Numbered from the stretch's first letter, positions 8,541-18,547 are shown. The stretch: 64,000 nucleotides of DNA from Gammaproteobacteria bacterium MedPE (GCA_001874365.1 MPDF01000005.1:1-64000), one strand, 5' to 3'. Notes: a model not told the origin generated them from the letters alone. Numbers and translations: made by a program.

Positions 8541-9677
8541 TCAAGAGCATTGTTCGTCAATATATTGCTTGATATCGCTGAACGCATTAATTGGCAATAA
8601 CGCTGCAATAGCCATCAGACGTTTATTTAATTGCACAGTGTCATGTCCAGATACGTTAATGTGTCCCATTTTACGTCCAGCACGTTTTTCTTTACCATAC
8701 CAATGAACATTAACGCCATCCATGCCTAATATTGCTAGTGGTAGCGTATCTTCGCCTAAAATATTAATCATAGCGGTCGGGCGTGTTAATTCTGTGGTTC
8801 CTAATGGTAAGCCACTAACCGCGCGGATATGATTTGCAAATTGGCAGCAATCACTGCCCTGTTGGGTCCAATGGCCTGAGTTATGAACACGAGGGGCTAT
8901 TTCATTAACCAACAGAGTGTCTCCAACTTGAAAGAACTCAATGGCTAGCACACCTACGTAATTCATCGATTGTGTTAAGCGCGTAAAGGCTTCTGACGCT
9001 TGCTGTTGCAATGATTCGTTGTCACAAAGCGCAGTGGACACTGATAATACACCGTCAGTGTGATGGTTTTCGGTGAGGGGATAAGTCTTCACTTCACCAT
9101 TAATACTGCGCGCACCAACCAAGGAAACTTCACGAGAAAATGGAATCATTTGCTCAGCAATGACACCTTGATTTGGATTCGAGCTAATAAAACGTTCGAT
9201 GTCTTGCCAAATATCATCTGCATGGTCGACAGATTTTAAACGCCATTGCCCTTTGCCGTCGTAACCTTCTAATGCACTTTTTAATATAATTGGCAGTGAA
9301 AGTTGATTAATCGCTTGCTTGAAATCTTGTTCGTTTTTTATGATCAAATGTGGCGCGTTAGCTACTTTACATTGCGTTAATAACGCTTTTTCTAAGCGGC
9401 GGTCACCACCAATTTTAATGGCGTTGGCGCTTGGTTTTAGTTTGCCTGATGCTTCACACTGGGCGAGTACATCATGAGCGACATGTTCAAACTCTGCGGT
9501 AATGACATCCGCATGGTTAATACCTGACTCAAGGTCACCAATTTTTTGTTCAGGCGCAAGTGGATTAACAACCTGCTTTGACGTCACATCATAAGCGAAA
9601 ACATCGATATTAAGTGGCTTAACGCTCAATGCCATCATGCGTGCCAGTTGACCAGCACCTAAAACCAAAACATTCAT
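8541..9677 (-). CDS. purK: 5-(carboxyamino)imidazole ribonucleotide synthase PurK
   Basis: ATP-grasp enzyme of purine synthesis that carboxylates AIR to N5-CAIR using ATP and bicarbonate. The N terminus [18 protein letters not shown] is the family hallmark. [11 protein letters not shown] and [16 protein letters not shown] belong to the ATP-grasp region, and [25 protein letters not shown] is the conserved metal/substrate segment. The 378 aa length is normal. It lies 11 bases after purE, so purE-purK form an operon, and their products act consecutively. Confidence 0.97.
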   Translation of the reverse strand: MNVLVLGAGQLARMMALSVKPLNIDVFAYDVTSKQVVNPLAPEQKIGDLESGINHADVITAEFEHVAHDVLAQCEASGKLKPSANAIKIGGDRRLEKALLTQCKVANAPHLIIKNEQDFKQAINQLSLPIILKSALEGYDGKGQWRLKSVDHADDIWQDIERFISSNPNQGVIAEQMIPFSREVSLVGARSINGEVKTYPLTENHHTDGVLSVSTALCDNESLQQQASEAFTRLTQSMNYVGVLAIEFFQVGDTLLVNEIAPRVHNSGHWTQQGSDCCQFANHIRAVSGLPLGTTELTRPTAMINILGEDTLPLAILGMDGVNVHWYGKEKRAGRKMGHINVSGHDTVQLNKRLMAIAALLPINAFSDIKQYIDEQCS

Positions 9678-9688
9678 GCTAATTCCTA

Positions 9689-10171
9689 CTACACTGCTGG
9701 ATCAGGATTGTTTAATATGTTTTCAGTTTGTGCCTTGCGGAAAGCCTCTACATTAGCCATGACTTTCTCATCATGCGTGCCAATTATTTGTGCCGCCATG
9801 AGACCCGCATTAGCCGCACCGGCTTCACCAATTGCCAATGTACCTACAGCAATTCCTTTGGGCATTTGAACAATTGATAGCAGAGAGTCTTTACCACTTA
9901 ATACACGTGACTGTACTGGAACACCTAACACTGGCAGGCTAGTGTACGCTGCTGCCATACCTGGTAGATGCGCTGCGCCGCCTGCGCCAGCAATGATGAC
10001 TTTTAGTCCGCGCTCTTTTGCTGATTCTGAGTATTCCGCCAATAAATGTGGAGTTCGGTGAGCTGATACAACTTTAGTTTCATAAGGAACACCAAGTTCA
10101 TCAAGCATTTGAGCTGCATGTTGCATAGTTGGCCAGTCTGATTTTGAGCCCATGATAATACCGACAGTCAT
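9689..10171 (-). CDS. purE: N5-CAIR mutase PurE (class I)
   Basis: Converts N5-CAIR to CAIR in purine biosynthesis. It shows the class I pattern: [10 protein letters not shown] near the N terminus binds the phosphate, SAHRTPH holds the catalytic histidine, and [15 protein letters not shown] and GVPVQS follow. At 160 residues it has the family's usual length. It is the first gene of the leftward purEK operon. I looked for a clear PurR operator upstream and did not find a convincing one. Confidence 0.97.
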   Translation of the reverse strand: MTVGIIMGSKSDWPTMQHAAQMLDELGVPYETKVVSAHRTPHLLAEYSESAKERGLKVIIAGAGGAAHLPGMAAAYTSLPVLGVPVQSRVLSGKDSLLSIVQMPKGIAVGTLAIGEAGAANAGLMAAQIIGTHDEKVMANVEAFRKAQTENILNNPDPAV

Positions 10172-10364
10172 TTTTATTACGCCTATGTAAGATGGTTTAT
10201 TGTGTGTGCTAGGTCACATTTTTCGGGGATTATATACCCAAACGACCTTAAGATGCTAGCTTGGTTCTTAGCCACTTTTGTGAAACCAAAATTAAAGTTA
10301 TGACTAGTTGCCGTGTTGTAATCTTGGTAAAATCTGCTGTAGAAATATTTAGTGAGAAATAACC

Positions 10365-10913
10365 GTGATATATCAAAGTGCACAACAAGCTTTTTTAGCT
10401 GGTGGATTGATTGCTTATCCCACCGAAGCTGTATTTGGCGTTGGTTGTGATCCCGATAATAATCAAGCGCTTGAACGTTTATTGGCAATGAAGCAACGCG
10501 ATCCAAATAAAGGACTGATTTTGTTGGCCAGTAGCTTTGAACAGCTAATACCCTATATTGACCAAACGCGATTAACTCCTGATATGATAACCAGTATGTT
10601 GAGTCGATGGCCAAATGGAGTGACCCAAGTGGTACCTAAGGCCGTTAATTTAGCGCCTTTATTGTCTGGTCAATTTGACAGTATTGCGGTGCGAGTAACT
10701 GATCAACCTGATGTCGTTGCATTATGTGAAGGCGTAGGGCGACCTATTGTGTCCACAAGTGCAAACCTGTCAGGTATCGAACCTGCTACAACGTGGCAAA
10801 AACTAGACCCTCATCTTATTGAGAAGCTAGATTATGTTATAAAAGGCATAACACTTGGATTTGACAAGCCGTCGACAATCGTCGATGCAATTAGCGGTCA
10901 ATGTTACCGCTAG
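10365..10913 (+). CDS. tsaC: threonylcarbamoyl-AMP synthase TsaC (YrdC/Sua5 family)
   Basis: Makes threonylcarbamoyl-adenylate from threonine, bicarbonate and ATP for the t6A37 modification of tRNA. The YrdC fold motifs are visible: [18 protein letters not shown] near the N terminus, [14 protein letters not shown], and [11 protein letters not shown] in the C-terminal half. The 182 aa length matches short bacterial TsaC; there is no Sua5 extension. The start is GTG at 10365, which fits the first conserved residues. hemF follows after 24 bases and is probably co-transcribed. Confidence 0.94.
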   Translation: MIYQSAQQAFLAGGLIAYPTEAVFGVGCDPDNNQALERLLAMKQRDPNKGLILLASSFEQLIPYIDQTRLTPDMITSMLSRWPNGVTQVVPKAVNLAPLLSGQFDSIAVRVTDQPDVVALCEGVGRPIVSTSANLSGIEPATTWQKLDPHLIEKLDYVIKGITLGFDKPSTIVDAISGQCYR

Positions 10914-10937
10914 AATAATTTTAAAAGGCATTAATTT

Positions 10938-11849
10938 ATGACAACCCAGATTTCGGCAGAAGTCGTAAAAGAGTATTTACTATCGCTTCAATCGAGTATT
11001 TGTAAAAGCTTGGAAAGCCAAGAACCAAGTGCGCGATTTGAGCATGATGCATGGCAACGAGTTGAGGGCGGTGGTGGTGAAAGCCGTGTATTGACCAATG
11101 GTCATGTTTTTGAGCAAGCGGGTGTAAACTTTTCTCATGTGATGGGAGATACCTTGCCTCCTTCCGCCACGGCAGCGCGTCCAGAGTTAACAGGCCGGCG
11201 GTATGAAGCAATGGGGGTTTCGTTAGTGATTCACCCTAATAATCCATATGTGCCAACATCTCATGCAAATGTACGTTTCTTTATCGCTTACAAAGAAGGC
11301 GAAGATCCTATTTGGTGGTTTGGTGGTGGTTTTGATTTAACGCCGTATTATGGCAACGAAGATGATTGTAAACATTGGCACCAAACAGCAAAGGATTTAT
11401 GTGAGCCTTTTGGTGAAGACAAGTATCCCCAATATAAGCAGTGGTGTGACGAATATTTCTATTTGAAGCATCGCGATGAAGCCCGTGGTATTGGCGGTTT
11501 GTTCTTTGATGATTTAAATGAAGATGGCTTCGAGCAAAGTTTTGCATTCATGAAATCTGTTGGCGATGGTTTTATCGAAGCGTACTTACCGATAGTCAAA
11601 GCGAGAAAAGATGCAGAATATGGTGAACGTCAGCGTCAATTCCAGCTATATCGTCGTGGTCGCTACGTTGAGTTTAATTTAGTTTACGATCGCGGGACAC
11701 ATTTTGGTTTGCAAAGTGGCGGACGTACTGAATCTATTCTGATGTCGATGCCGCCATTGGTTCGTTGGGAATATTGCTACGCCCCAGAAGAAAATTCTGA
11801 AGAAGCGAACTTGTATTCACATTATCTTCCGGTACGCGATTGGATTTAA
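10938..11849 (+). CDS. hemF: oxygen-dependent coproporphyrinogen III oxidase HemF
   Basis: Aerobic oxidative decarboxylation of coproporphyrinogen III in haem synthesis. Clear family blocks include [64 protein letters not shown] and [21 protein letters not shown] (shown in parts). The 303 aa length is normal. It shares the window with hemG (26.4 kb) and siroheme genes but not an operon. It is the second gene after tsaC, and AAAGG lies 11 bases before the ATG. Confidence 0.97.
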   Translation: MTTQISAEVVKEYLLSLQSSICKSLESQEPSARFEHDAWQRVEGGGGESRVLTNGHVFEQAGVNFSHVMGDTLPPSATAARPELTGRRYEAMGVSLVIHPNNPYVPTSHANVRFFIAYKEGEDPIWWFGGGFDLTPYYGNEDDCKHWHQTAKDLCEPFGEDKYPQYKQWCDEYFYLKHRDEARGIGGLFFDDLNEDGFEQSFAFMKSVGDGFIEAYLPIVKARKDAEYGERQRQFQLYRRGRYVEFNLVYDRGTHFGLQSGGRTESILMSMPPLVRWEYCYAPEENSEEANLYSHYLPVRDWI

Positions 11850-11882
11850 ACACATAAAATTTTTAACCCTAAGGATTTAACT

Positions 11883-12131
11883 ATGAAACAAATTTTATTA
11901 GCTGCAGCAACGCTCGTTCTGTTAACGGCTTGTGGCAAACTTAACAATGAAAATTATCAACAAATTGAAGTAGGTATGGATTATAGCGAGATTGAATCCT
12001 TGTTAGGTAATCCAGCTGAATGTGATGAAACCTTAGGTATGAAGCAGTGTATTTGGGGTGGTGATGAAAAGAATATTAGTGTGAAGTTTGTTGCGGATAA
12101 AGTGACTATCTATTCTAAAAAAGGCTTATAG
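11883..12131 (+). CDS. small BamE/SmpA-like lipoprotein
   Basis: 82 residues with a lipoprotein signal ending LLTAC (cysteine at about position 17). They are followed by a compact domain with the pattern NYQQIEVGMDYSEIESLLGNP, typical of the SmpA/OmlA/BamE-like fold (DUF3862-type small lipoproteins). It is too short and divergent to be BamE itself. It is probably an envelope protein of unknown role, last in the tsaC-hemF run, and a hairpin follows inside the convergent gene. Confidence 0.7.
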   Translation: MKQILLAAATLVLLTACGKLNNENYQQIEVGMDYSEIESLLGNPAECDETLGMKQCIWGGDEKNISVKFVADKVTIYSKKGL

Positions 12132-12134
12132 ACT

Positions 12135-12815
12135 TTAATCCATAAAAACCACTTCAAAATGACAATTCATGGGTGCATAGAAGTGGTTTTTTGTTGTTGG
12201 GCTAAATAACATTGCTGGCCTCACGCCAAGCGATGTTTCTCGGGTAATATTGCGCCTAGTAAAGTGTGCTTCCTCATTAGTATCTAGAGTAATTGTCAGT
12301 GTATTACCATCATATAGCCAGTTACCATGCTGGAACTGCAATCTATATTGACCATCTTGGTGAATTTCTGTTTCAAACTCTACGGTGTGATCTGATTGGA
12401 ACGCTATTGTTACGTATCCTGTTTTACAGCCTACAGACGATAAGTATGGTGGCATTGCATCATCTGGATTAATGTCTGGATGTCGTAAATAAAGCCCAAT
12501 ATGCCCTTGGTGGTAGTAATGTCTGCTTTGGCCAAACCTTAGTTCTGTCGCCTCTTCGAGTTTGTTGTCATGAATAAAGCTTTTTAGCAATGAGAGATCT
12601 TGTGCTGGCTTGTGAGCCGGACTGATGGCAATGACACTGGATGGGTAATTTTTGGGGATTAATATATTATTTATCTCAACGTCGAATCCCTTGTTAATCA
12701 ACTGTTGTTCAAACTGATTAACTTCTTGCTTAGAATATCCTTTTGTTACTAAATGCACCGTTGTTACACAGCCAGACAAGCAAAGAGTGATAAAGATAAA
12801 TATTAATTTATACAT
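12135..12815 (-). CDS. uncharacterised lipoprotein
   Basis: 226 residues. The N-terminal signal ends CLSGC (lipobox LSGC). The mature part begins with a short alpha/beta segment (YSKQEVNQFEQQLINKGFDVE) that could be a SPOR-like or other small domain, followed by a beta-rich C-terminal half with no motif I recognise. Its last 60 bases contain the terminator of the convergent small lipoprotein. No function assigned. Confidence 0.6.
   Translation of the reverse strand: MYKLIFIFITLCLSGCVTTVHLVTKGYSKQEVNQFEQQLINKGFDVEINNILIPKNYPSSVIAISPAHKPAQDLSLLKSFIHDNKLEEATELRFGQSRHYYHQGHIGLYLRHPDINPDDAMPPYLSSVGCKTGYVTIAFQSDHTVEFETEIHQDGQYRLQFQHGNWLYDGNTLTITLDTNEEAHFTRRNITRETSLGVRPAMLFSPTTKNHFYAPMNCHFEVVFMD
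12145..12192 (+). terminator. terminator of the tsaC-hemF-lipoprotein run, embedded in the convergent gene
   Basis: AAAACCACTTC pairs perfectly with GAAGTGGTTTT over 11 bp, with a 24-base loop and six T residues at the end. It lies wholly inside the 3' coding sequence of the opposite-strand lipoprotein. Confidence 0.65.
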
Positions 12816-12836
12816 GACATCGCAAACGATAATAGA

Positions 12837-12870
12837 AAAACCAAAGATTACATGTGTAATCTTTGGTTTT
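12837..12870 (-). terminator. rlmJ terminator, 34-base near-perfect palindrome
   Basis: 16-bp perfectly complementary arms (starting AAAACCAAAGATTACA) flank a 2-base centre. On the minus strand the hairpin ends in a T run, downstream of rlmJ and before the next leftward gene. Confidence 0.8.
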
Positions 12871-12926
12871 CAACTCTTTTTTATACGATGCTAGATCCTA
12901 CTCATAGTGAGCTATTGGCGCGTTAA

Positions 12927-13769
12927 TTATTCTTCAACCAGCCATTCAACGGTGTAATTTGCATGTTCATCTTGTGCTAAGTGCTTAACTAGCCATGGCA
13001 AGGATTCTTTTAATTGCTGTTCTAATTTCCAAGGTGGATTAACAATAATCATGCCTGTACCAGTCATTCCGTATTCACTAGTGTCTTGTTTGACATTTAA
13101 TTCAACTCGCAGAATTTTACGGATCCCTTGTCGCTTGAACTTCTCACAGAATCGCTCTACTTGCGCTCGTGAAACAACTGGATACCAAAGGGCGTAAATA
13201 CCGGTAGCAAACTTTTTGTGAGCCGCCACAATACCGTTGATTGCATCATCATGTTCTGTCTTTAGTTCATACGGCGGATCGATAAGTACCAATGCACGAC
13301 GCTGAGCTGGTGGCATTGCACCTTTTAGGCCTTTATAACCATCGGTTTTTTGAATGCGGACTTTTCTGTCACCAGCAAATTCTTGTTGTAACAAGGCTAA
13401 ATCTGTCGGGTGTAGTTCAGTCAGTTCCATGCGCTGGCTGTGACCAATCATCGATTTGGCAACTAAAGGAGAGCCTGGGTATTGTGACAATTCATTGGTT
13501 GGGTTAAATGATTTTATGATATCAACGTATGTTTCCATTGGCGCTGGGATATCGTCACGTTGCCAGATCCGGCCGATGCCGTCTTTATATTCACCTGTTT
13601 TTTCGCTGGTTTTGTCTTTTAGATTATACCGACCGGCTGCTGAATGCGTATCGTGATAGACAAATGGCTTTGGCTTTTGCTGCAGCGCCTCAATAATTAA
13701 CACTTGAGTAAGATGTTTTAAAACATCGGCAAAATTGCCTGCATGAAAACTGTGGCGATAACTTAGCAT
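12927..13769 (-). CDS. rlmJ: 23S rRNA (adenine-2030-N6)-methyltransferase RlmJ
   Basis: SAM-dependent N6 methylation of A2030 in 23S rRNA. The N terminus MLSYRHSFHAGNFADVLKH is nearly the family signature, so the ATG at 13769 is chosen over an upstream in-frame start at 13781. Other blocks: YHDTHSAAGRYNL (SAM site), ELHPTDLALL, VLIDPPYELK with the catalytic DPPY, and MTGTGMIIVNPPW near the C terminus. The 280 aa length matches E. coli RlmJ. It is divergent from the moxR operon. Confidence 0.96.
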   Translation of the reverse strand: MLSYRHSFHAGNFADVLKHLTQVLIIEALQQKPKPFVYHDTHSAAGRYNLKDKTSEKTGEYKDGIGRIWQRDDIPAPMETYVDIIKSFNPTNELSQYPGSPLVAKSMIGHSQRMELTELHPTDLALLQQEFAGDRKVRIQKTDGYKGLKGAMPPAQRRALVLIDPPYELKTEHDDAINGIVAAHKKFATGIYALWYPVVSRAQVERFCEKFKRQGIRKILRVELNVKQDTSEYGMTGTGMIIVNPPWKLEQQLKESLPWLVKHLAQDEHANYTVEWLVEE

Positions 13770-13862
13770 GAAAAGGTCCAAAAATTATTTTGCGATAGTA
13801 TACCCCTTAACCATTGAATGTTTTAGGATGGTAATAAATAAATTGATGAAAATGAGAGATTA

Positions 13863-14765
13863 ATGAATTCTGCCGTTAAGCCATTGGTTGAGCAAATTGA
13901 CCGCGTTTTATTGGGTAAGCAACATCAAATTAAATTGTCGTTATGTTGCTTAATGGCCGGTGGTCATTTATTAATAGAAGATGTGCCTGGTGTGGGAAAA
14001 ACAACTTTGGCTAATAGCTTAGCTCATAGCTTAGGGTTAACTTATCAGCGTGTTCAATTCACGAGCGATATGCTGCCAGCGGATTTATTAGGTGTCTCCA
14101 TTTTTAATCAAGATACTCATAAATTTAGTTTTCATAAAGGCCCTATATTTAGTCAGGTGGTATTGGGTGATGAAATCAATAGAGCAAGTCCTAAAACGCA
14201 AAGTGCTCTGTTAGAAGCAATGGCCGAAGGACAGGTGAGTATCGATGGTGATACTTATTCATTGCCACAGCCATTTTTTGTTATAGCAACGCAAAACCCG
14301 TTGGAGCATTCCGGTACTTTTGAATTGCCTGATTCTCAATTAGATAGATTTTTAATGCGTGTAACGCTTGGATATCCGAGCACAGATGCTGAAAAAGCAA
14401 TGTTAATGCAATCAACTCAGAATGTAGCGTTACAGCAATTAATTCAAGGTGATGCGTTGTTGGAAGTTAAGCGTGAAATTGAAAGCATTAATGTCGCTGA
14501 TGCCGTGATTGATTATATTTTACGAATTGTTAATGAAACCCGCAGCAATAATAAATATACCCATCCGTTATCTCCTCGTGCGACCCGTTCGTTATTGGCT
14601 GCTAGTAAATCGTGGGCGTATATCGAAGGGCGCGAATACGTATTGCCTGAAGACGTGCAGGCTATCTTACCAGCTGTGTGTGAACATCGACTTCGTGGTT
14701 CATCGCAGTCTCACGCACAAAGCTTGAGTGAACAGCTTCTTCATAGTGTTGATCCATTAGGATAA
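13863..14765 (+). CDS. MoxR-family AAA+ ATPase
   Basis: MoxR ATPases act as chaperones, often with VWA- or DUF58-domain partners. Walker A is EDVPGVGKTT at residues 40-48. Walker B/metal site is VVLGDEINR (D103-E104). ATQNPLEHSGTFELPDSQLDR is the sensor-1 region (shown shortened: ATQNPLEHSG). A winged C-terminal lid includes HPLSPRATRSLL. It is the first of three tightly packed genes with a DUF58 protein (4-base gap) and a transglutaminase-like membrane protein, a conserved trio in Gammaproteobacteria. Confidence 0.93.
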   Translation: MNSAVKPLVEQIDRVLLGKQHQIKLSLCCLMAGGHLLIEDVPGVGKTTLANSLAHSLGLTYQRVQFTSDMLPADLLGVSIFNQDTHKFSFHKGPIFSQVVLGDEINRASPKTQSALLEAMAEGQVSIDGDTYSLPQPFFVIATQNPLEHSGTFELPDSQLDRFLMRVTLGYPSTDAEKAMLMQSTQNVALQQLIQGDALLEVKREIESINVADAVIDYILRIVNETRSNNKYTHPLSPRATRSLLAASKSWAYIEGREYVLPEDVQAILPAVCEHRLRGSSQSHAQSLSEQLLHSVDPLG

Positions 14766-14769
14766 ATAA

Positions 14770-15720
14770 ATGAAGAAATTATTGGAGCAGCGTTGGCTAC
14801 AATGGCTTAAAAGACGAATGCCGACGTTAGAAGAAGTTGAACTTCATCGACGTAACATCTTCATTTTACCAAGTAAATTCGGTGTTTTTTTTGCACTGCT
14901 GAATGTACTGCTCTTTGTGATGGGGGTTAATTATCAAAATAACTTAGTGATTATTCTAAGTAGTTTTTGTTTTTCGTTGTTTGTTACAACGATGTTGCTC
15001 TGTTATCAAAATATGGCTGGTATGTTGATTAAGCCTGTTTTACGGCAAGAATATGTAGCGACACAATTATTAAGCATCGAATGTCAAATACGAACTGTTA
15101 AAGTAAAGCATGGTATTTGTTTTAACTATAAAGCGCACCCTCAGCGATTTATCCCGATGTTAGAGCAACAATCTTCCATTGCGCTTACGGTAAAGGGAAA
15201 ACCACGGGGCGTGCATCGTTTACCTCGATTAGTGGTTTCAAGTGAATATCCGTTAGGACTTTTTCGTGCTTGGGCAAATCTTGAATTTGAGCAAGATGTT
15301 GTTGTTTTTCCTAATCCAATCGCTAGTGCACAGCAATTGTCAGCAGTTGAGCAGGGTGATGGCGCTTATTCATCAAAACGAACAATTAGCGGTGATAGTT
15401 TTTCTGGATTAGAGCCCTATCGTGAAGGAGAGTCTCTTAAGCGCGTTGCTTGGAAACAGCTTGCTCAGGGAAGAGGGTTTTTAAGTAAACAATTCGAACA
15501 AACACTTGGTGAACCTCAGTGGCTAAATCTCGATGAGATTGATGGCAGTGATATTGAAATGAGATTAAGCCATATGGCCTATTTGGTGAACTATTATTCT
15601 AGTTTAAATCAACCATTCGGCGTCAAACTTGGCAACAAAAAAATTCCTGTTGGACAGGGCAACAGCCATCGTAAAAATACCCTTACGTTGTTAGCAACTT
15701 TCGGTGTTTATCATGAATAA
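14770..15720 (+). CDS. DUF58 domain protein
   Basis: Two adjacent membrane helices lie at residues ~35-80. A DUF58/VWA-like domain carries the signature FSGLEPYREGESLKRVAWKQ (residues ~207-226), normally seen in partners of MoxR ATPases. Likely inner-membrane with a cytoplasmic or periplasmic C-terminal domain. It sits between the MoxR gene and the TgpA-like gene and overlaps the latter by 8 bases, so the three are probably translated together. The biological function of the complex is unknown. Confidence 0.9.
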   Translation: MKKLLEQRWLQWLKRRMPTLEEVELHRRNIFILPSKFGVFFALLNVLLFVMGVNYQNNLVIILSSFCFSLFVTTMLLCYQNMAGMLIKPVLRQEYVATQLLSIECQIRTVKVKHGICFNYKAHPQRFIPMLEQQSSIALTVKGKPRGVHRLPRLVVSSEYPLGLFRAWANLEFEQDVVVFPNPIASAQQLSAVEQGDGAYSSKRTISGDSFSGLEPYREGESLKRVAWKQLAQGRGFLSKQFEQTLGEPQWLNLDEIDGSDIEMRLSHMAYLVNYYSSLNQPFGVKLGNKKIPVGQGNSHRKNTLTLLATFGVYHE

Positions 15721-17701
15721 CTCATGGCTGGTTAATCGACATATCATTATTTGGATGATTGCGGCGTATTTCATCAGCTTGTTGATGTTACTTGATTATA
15801 CACCTTGGTGGATACTACCGTTTAGTGGTGTCGCTATTGGTTGGCGCTGGCTATATGTTATCGGCAAGGTCAGTGTTTTTAATCGTCTTGCACATCACGG
15901 GTTAACGCTTTCTGCGGTTGCCATGCTTATTGTTACTAGTTTAAATAATGGCATGATGGAAAACATGGTAAACCTATTACTGCTTGCCTATGGCTTAAAA
16001 TTCATAGAGCTACGGCAAAAGCGTGATGTGTTAGTACTTGTTATTGTCGGCATGATTACTATTGCTGTAACTTTTATTTATAGCGAGGCACTAACGACGA
16101 CATTAGTCGCTGCCATTTTGGTCGTGCTGCATTTGAGTATTTTATTGTCATTGCACGCACCGCAAATGCCTTGGTATAAACAATTACGAACCGCAGCCAA
16201 AATAGGCGCGCTATCTTTACCATTAACAGCTAGCCTGTTTTTAGTGATGCCTCAAATTGGTCCGTTATGGTCTATTTCAGTTGCTAGTGGCGCAACTACA
16301 GGGTTATCCGACAATATGTCGCCTGGGGATATAGCTCAGCTTCGCGGCAGTGCTAAGTTAGCTTTTAGCGTGATTTTTGACGACGAGCCAGTGCCGGAGC
16401 AGCAACGTTATTGGCGTGCATTAGTACTCGATAAGTTTGATGGTCGTCGATGGCAACAACGAGAAAAGCGTTCACGCTGGTTACCTTATAAAGATGAAGT
16501 TACTTGGCCAGATCTCTCCGGTGAGCCGAGTATAAAATATAGAATAATCGCTAAATCCAGTAATCAACATTGGTTGTTTGGATTAAATGTTGCGACAAGC
16601 GCCGATAATGATGTGAAATCGATGGCTGATCTGACGCTAAAATCTAGCACGCCACTAGCGTCTACAACGGCCTATGATGTAGTTAGTTATCCGCAGCTCG
16701 CACGTAAATTGACATTGTCTGCAGCTCAGCGCAGATATAACTTGATGGTGCCAGCGGATAGTAACCAAAAAACTAAAGTCTGGGTTGAAGCTCAACGAGT
16801 GCAGTTTTCTTCTGATCTGGCCTTTGCGCAATCTGTATTGCGGATGTTTAATGAGCAACCTTACTTTTATACGCTTGAACCTCCATTGTTAGGTGATGAC
16901 AGTGTCGATGAATTTTTATTTACAACACAACGTGGATTTTGTTCTCACTATGCCAGTGCATTTACGCTAATGATGCGTTATGCCAACATTCCCGCGCGCG
17001 TAGTGACGGGATATCAGGGGGGAGAATGGAATGAAGAAGTTAAATATTTAAATGTTTATCAATATGATGCGCATGCGTGGACCGAGATTTGGATTAATGG
17101 CTCTGGTTGGGTTCGTGTCGACCCAACTGCGAATATTCATCCTGATCGCGTCATTTCAAGCGTAGAGGATGACCAAGCGCAACCATTTCTTGGGGGTAAT
17201 ACATTTAGCTTGGTTCGATATAAACAGACCCCTTGGTTAAATAGCTTGCGATTAACCCTAGCTAACATCGAGTTTTATTGGAGTCGCTGGGTTGTTGAAT
17301 ACAACAGTGAAAAGCAGATGAAGCTGTTGGAAATGTTGTTGGGTAAATTGACGAGCTTAAAGGTTATTGTGTTTACGCTGGCGTTGATGAGTATTATTGG
17401 TGTTATGTTGTGGTGGCAAAGTGGATTTCGCTGGCAACGACCAACGACTAAACAGCGATTTGAACTTGTTTATACATCATTGATTACGAAGATGTCACGT
17501 CATGGGGTGATTCGCCAGCGCCACCAAACACCTAACGATTATTGCCAATTGGTAATGGCAAGGTATCCTAACATTACAGATGAAATTCAAGAGTTTACTG
17601 ATTTTTACAATCGAGTTAAGTACCAAGGAGTAGCCGGTGTTTCACAACAAGATGTCAAACACGCTAAACGTTTATTGATGCAGTTACTCAAGAAAATCTA
17701 G
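15713..17701 (+). CDS. DUF3488/transglutaminase-like membrane protein (TgpA-like)
   Basis: The N-terminal ~200 residues have five or six membrane helices (DUF3488). A periplasmic transglutaminase-like domain follows, with the Cys-His-Asp triad visible in TQRGFCSHYASAFTLMMR, YDAHAWTEIW and GWVRVDPTA. One more helix lies near residue 555 and a cytoplasmic DUF4129-like tail follows. Length (662 aa) fits TgpA of Pseudomonas, which is essential there. The substrate is unknown. ATG at 15713 is preferred to a GTG at 15704 and overlaps the DUF58 stop. Its end overlaps the convergent hydrolase gene by 18 bases. Confidence 0.92.
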   Translation: MNNSWLVNRHIIIWMIAAYFISLLMLLDYTPWWILPFSGVAIGWRWLYVIGKVSVFNRLAHHGLTLSAVAMLIVTSLNNGMMENMVNLLLLAYGLKFIELRQKRDVLVLVIVGMITIAVTFIYSEALTTTLVAAILVVLHLSILLSLHAPQMPWYKQLRTAAKIGALSLPLTASLFLVMPQIGPLWSISVASGATTGLSDNMSPGDIAQLRGSAKLAFSVIFDDEPVPEQQRYWRALVLDKFDGRRWQQREKRSRWLPYKDEVTWPDLSGEPSIKYRIIAKSSNQHWLFGLNVATSADNDVKSMADLTLKSSTPLASTTAYDVVSYPQLARKLTLSAAQRRYNLMVPADSNQKTKVWVEAQRVQFSSDLAFAQSVLRMFNEQPYFYTLEPPLLGDDSVDEFLFTTQRGFCSHYASAFTLMMRYANIPARVVTGYQGGEWNEEVKYLNVYQYDAHAWTEIWINGSGWVRVDPTANIHPDRVISSVEDDQAQPFLGGNTFSLVRYKQTPWLNSLRLTLANIEFYWSRWVVEYNSEKQMKLLEMLLGKLTSLKVIVFTLALMSIIGVMLWWQSGFRWQRPTTKQRFELVYTSLITKMSRHGVIRQRHQTPNDYCQLVMARYPNITDEIQEFTDFYNRVKYQGVAGVSQQDVKHAKRLLMQLLKKI

Positions 17702-18547
17702 AATGGCATGGGCAACATCACGTGGTGCCTCCATCGGCAAAAGGTGATGTTGTCCTTGAAATTCAATATAGGTATCGTGCGGTTTAATTTTTTTCCATTT
17801 TAACCATGATTTTGGTGTTAGGAATTCAGATTTTTCTGCCCGTAATCCCAAAAACGGTTTGTTTAGTTTACGTAACATAGGCCATGCATGTGGCGGATGT
17901 TGGTAAAACCAAGCTTCCCATTGTTTGCTATAGCGCAATTGCCAATGTGATCCCGTTTGTTTAGTGCCGCCCACAATGAATTGCCATAACGCTGGATCTG
18001 AAAGTGCTTGATAAGCCCGTTTACTGCGGTGAAAATCGAATGCTTGCTGTAGGCTCTGCCATTGATCTGGACGACCAAGGGTTTTTTTGATCATTTTGGT
18101 GTTACCAGTGAATTTATTCGGCAGGTAATGTGCTAATTTCACTAATGGTGTCGGCAGAAATATCGGATCAATAAAGACAACGTTATCAAATAATTCAGGT
18201 GCTTGTTCAATTGCCATCAGTAAAACAACGGCACCCATTGAATGACTAACACAATGGAAAGGTTTACTTTGACGGTGGGCTCGGGCAAATTTTACTAAAT
18301 CGTTAGCGAGTCTTGGCCACTGGTTTTCACGCCATGGATCACTGTCATCCCAACATGCACGGCTCAGCGGTGCTAACACATCATAGCCCTTTAGCTGTTC
18401 GAGTAATGGTTTGTAACAACCACTTGGATAGCCATTAGCATGAATAAACAAACATGGTGTATCACCTTGGGAGAATTGGATATATGGGATCTTAGTTGAC
18501 TGACAAATTAGTTCGTCAACGCTATCATGCTTGTGGCTAGTATCCAT
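17684..18547 (-). CDS. alpha/beta hydrolase
   Basis: 287-residue cytoplasmic alpha/beta-hydrolase. The oxyanion region reads FIHANGYPSG, the nucleophile elbow is SHSMG (SHSMGAVVLL), and the catalytic histidine is probably in GQHHLLPMEAP near the C terminus. The HANGYP motif is shared with a group of uncharacterised proteobacterial hydrolases. It has no signal peptide. It overlaps the upstream convergent gene at the stop codons and is divergent from another hydrolase 41 bases away. Substrate unknown. Confidence 0.85.
   Translation of the reverse strand: MDTSHKHDSVDELICQSTKIPYIQFSQGDTPCLFIHANGYPSGCYKPLLEQLKGYDVLAPLSRACWDDSDPWRENQWPRLANDLVKFARAHRQSKPFHCVSHSMGAVVLLMAIEQAPELFDNVVFIDPIFLPTPLVKLAHYLPNKFTGNTKMIKKTLGRPDQWQSLQQAFDFHRSKRAYQALSDPALWQFIVGGTKQTGSHWQLRYSKQWEAWFYQHPPHAWPMLRKLNKPFLGLRAEKSEFLTPKSWLKWKKIKPHDTYIEFQGQHHLLPMEAPRDVAHAILDFLE

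Noticed and set aside
10172-10364. PurR operator and matching promoter for purEK
   Set aside because: A TATAAT appears on the minus strand at 10229-10234 but no -35 box or CGnAAACG-type palindrome is present at sensible distance.
10183-10614. 143-codon open frame on the minus strand across the 5' half of tsaC
   Set aside because: It lies antisense to tsaC, which has clear YrdC motifs, has no recognisable domain, and the frame follows from the reverse reading of tsaC.
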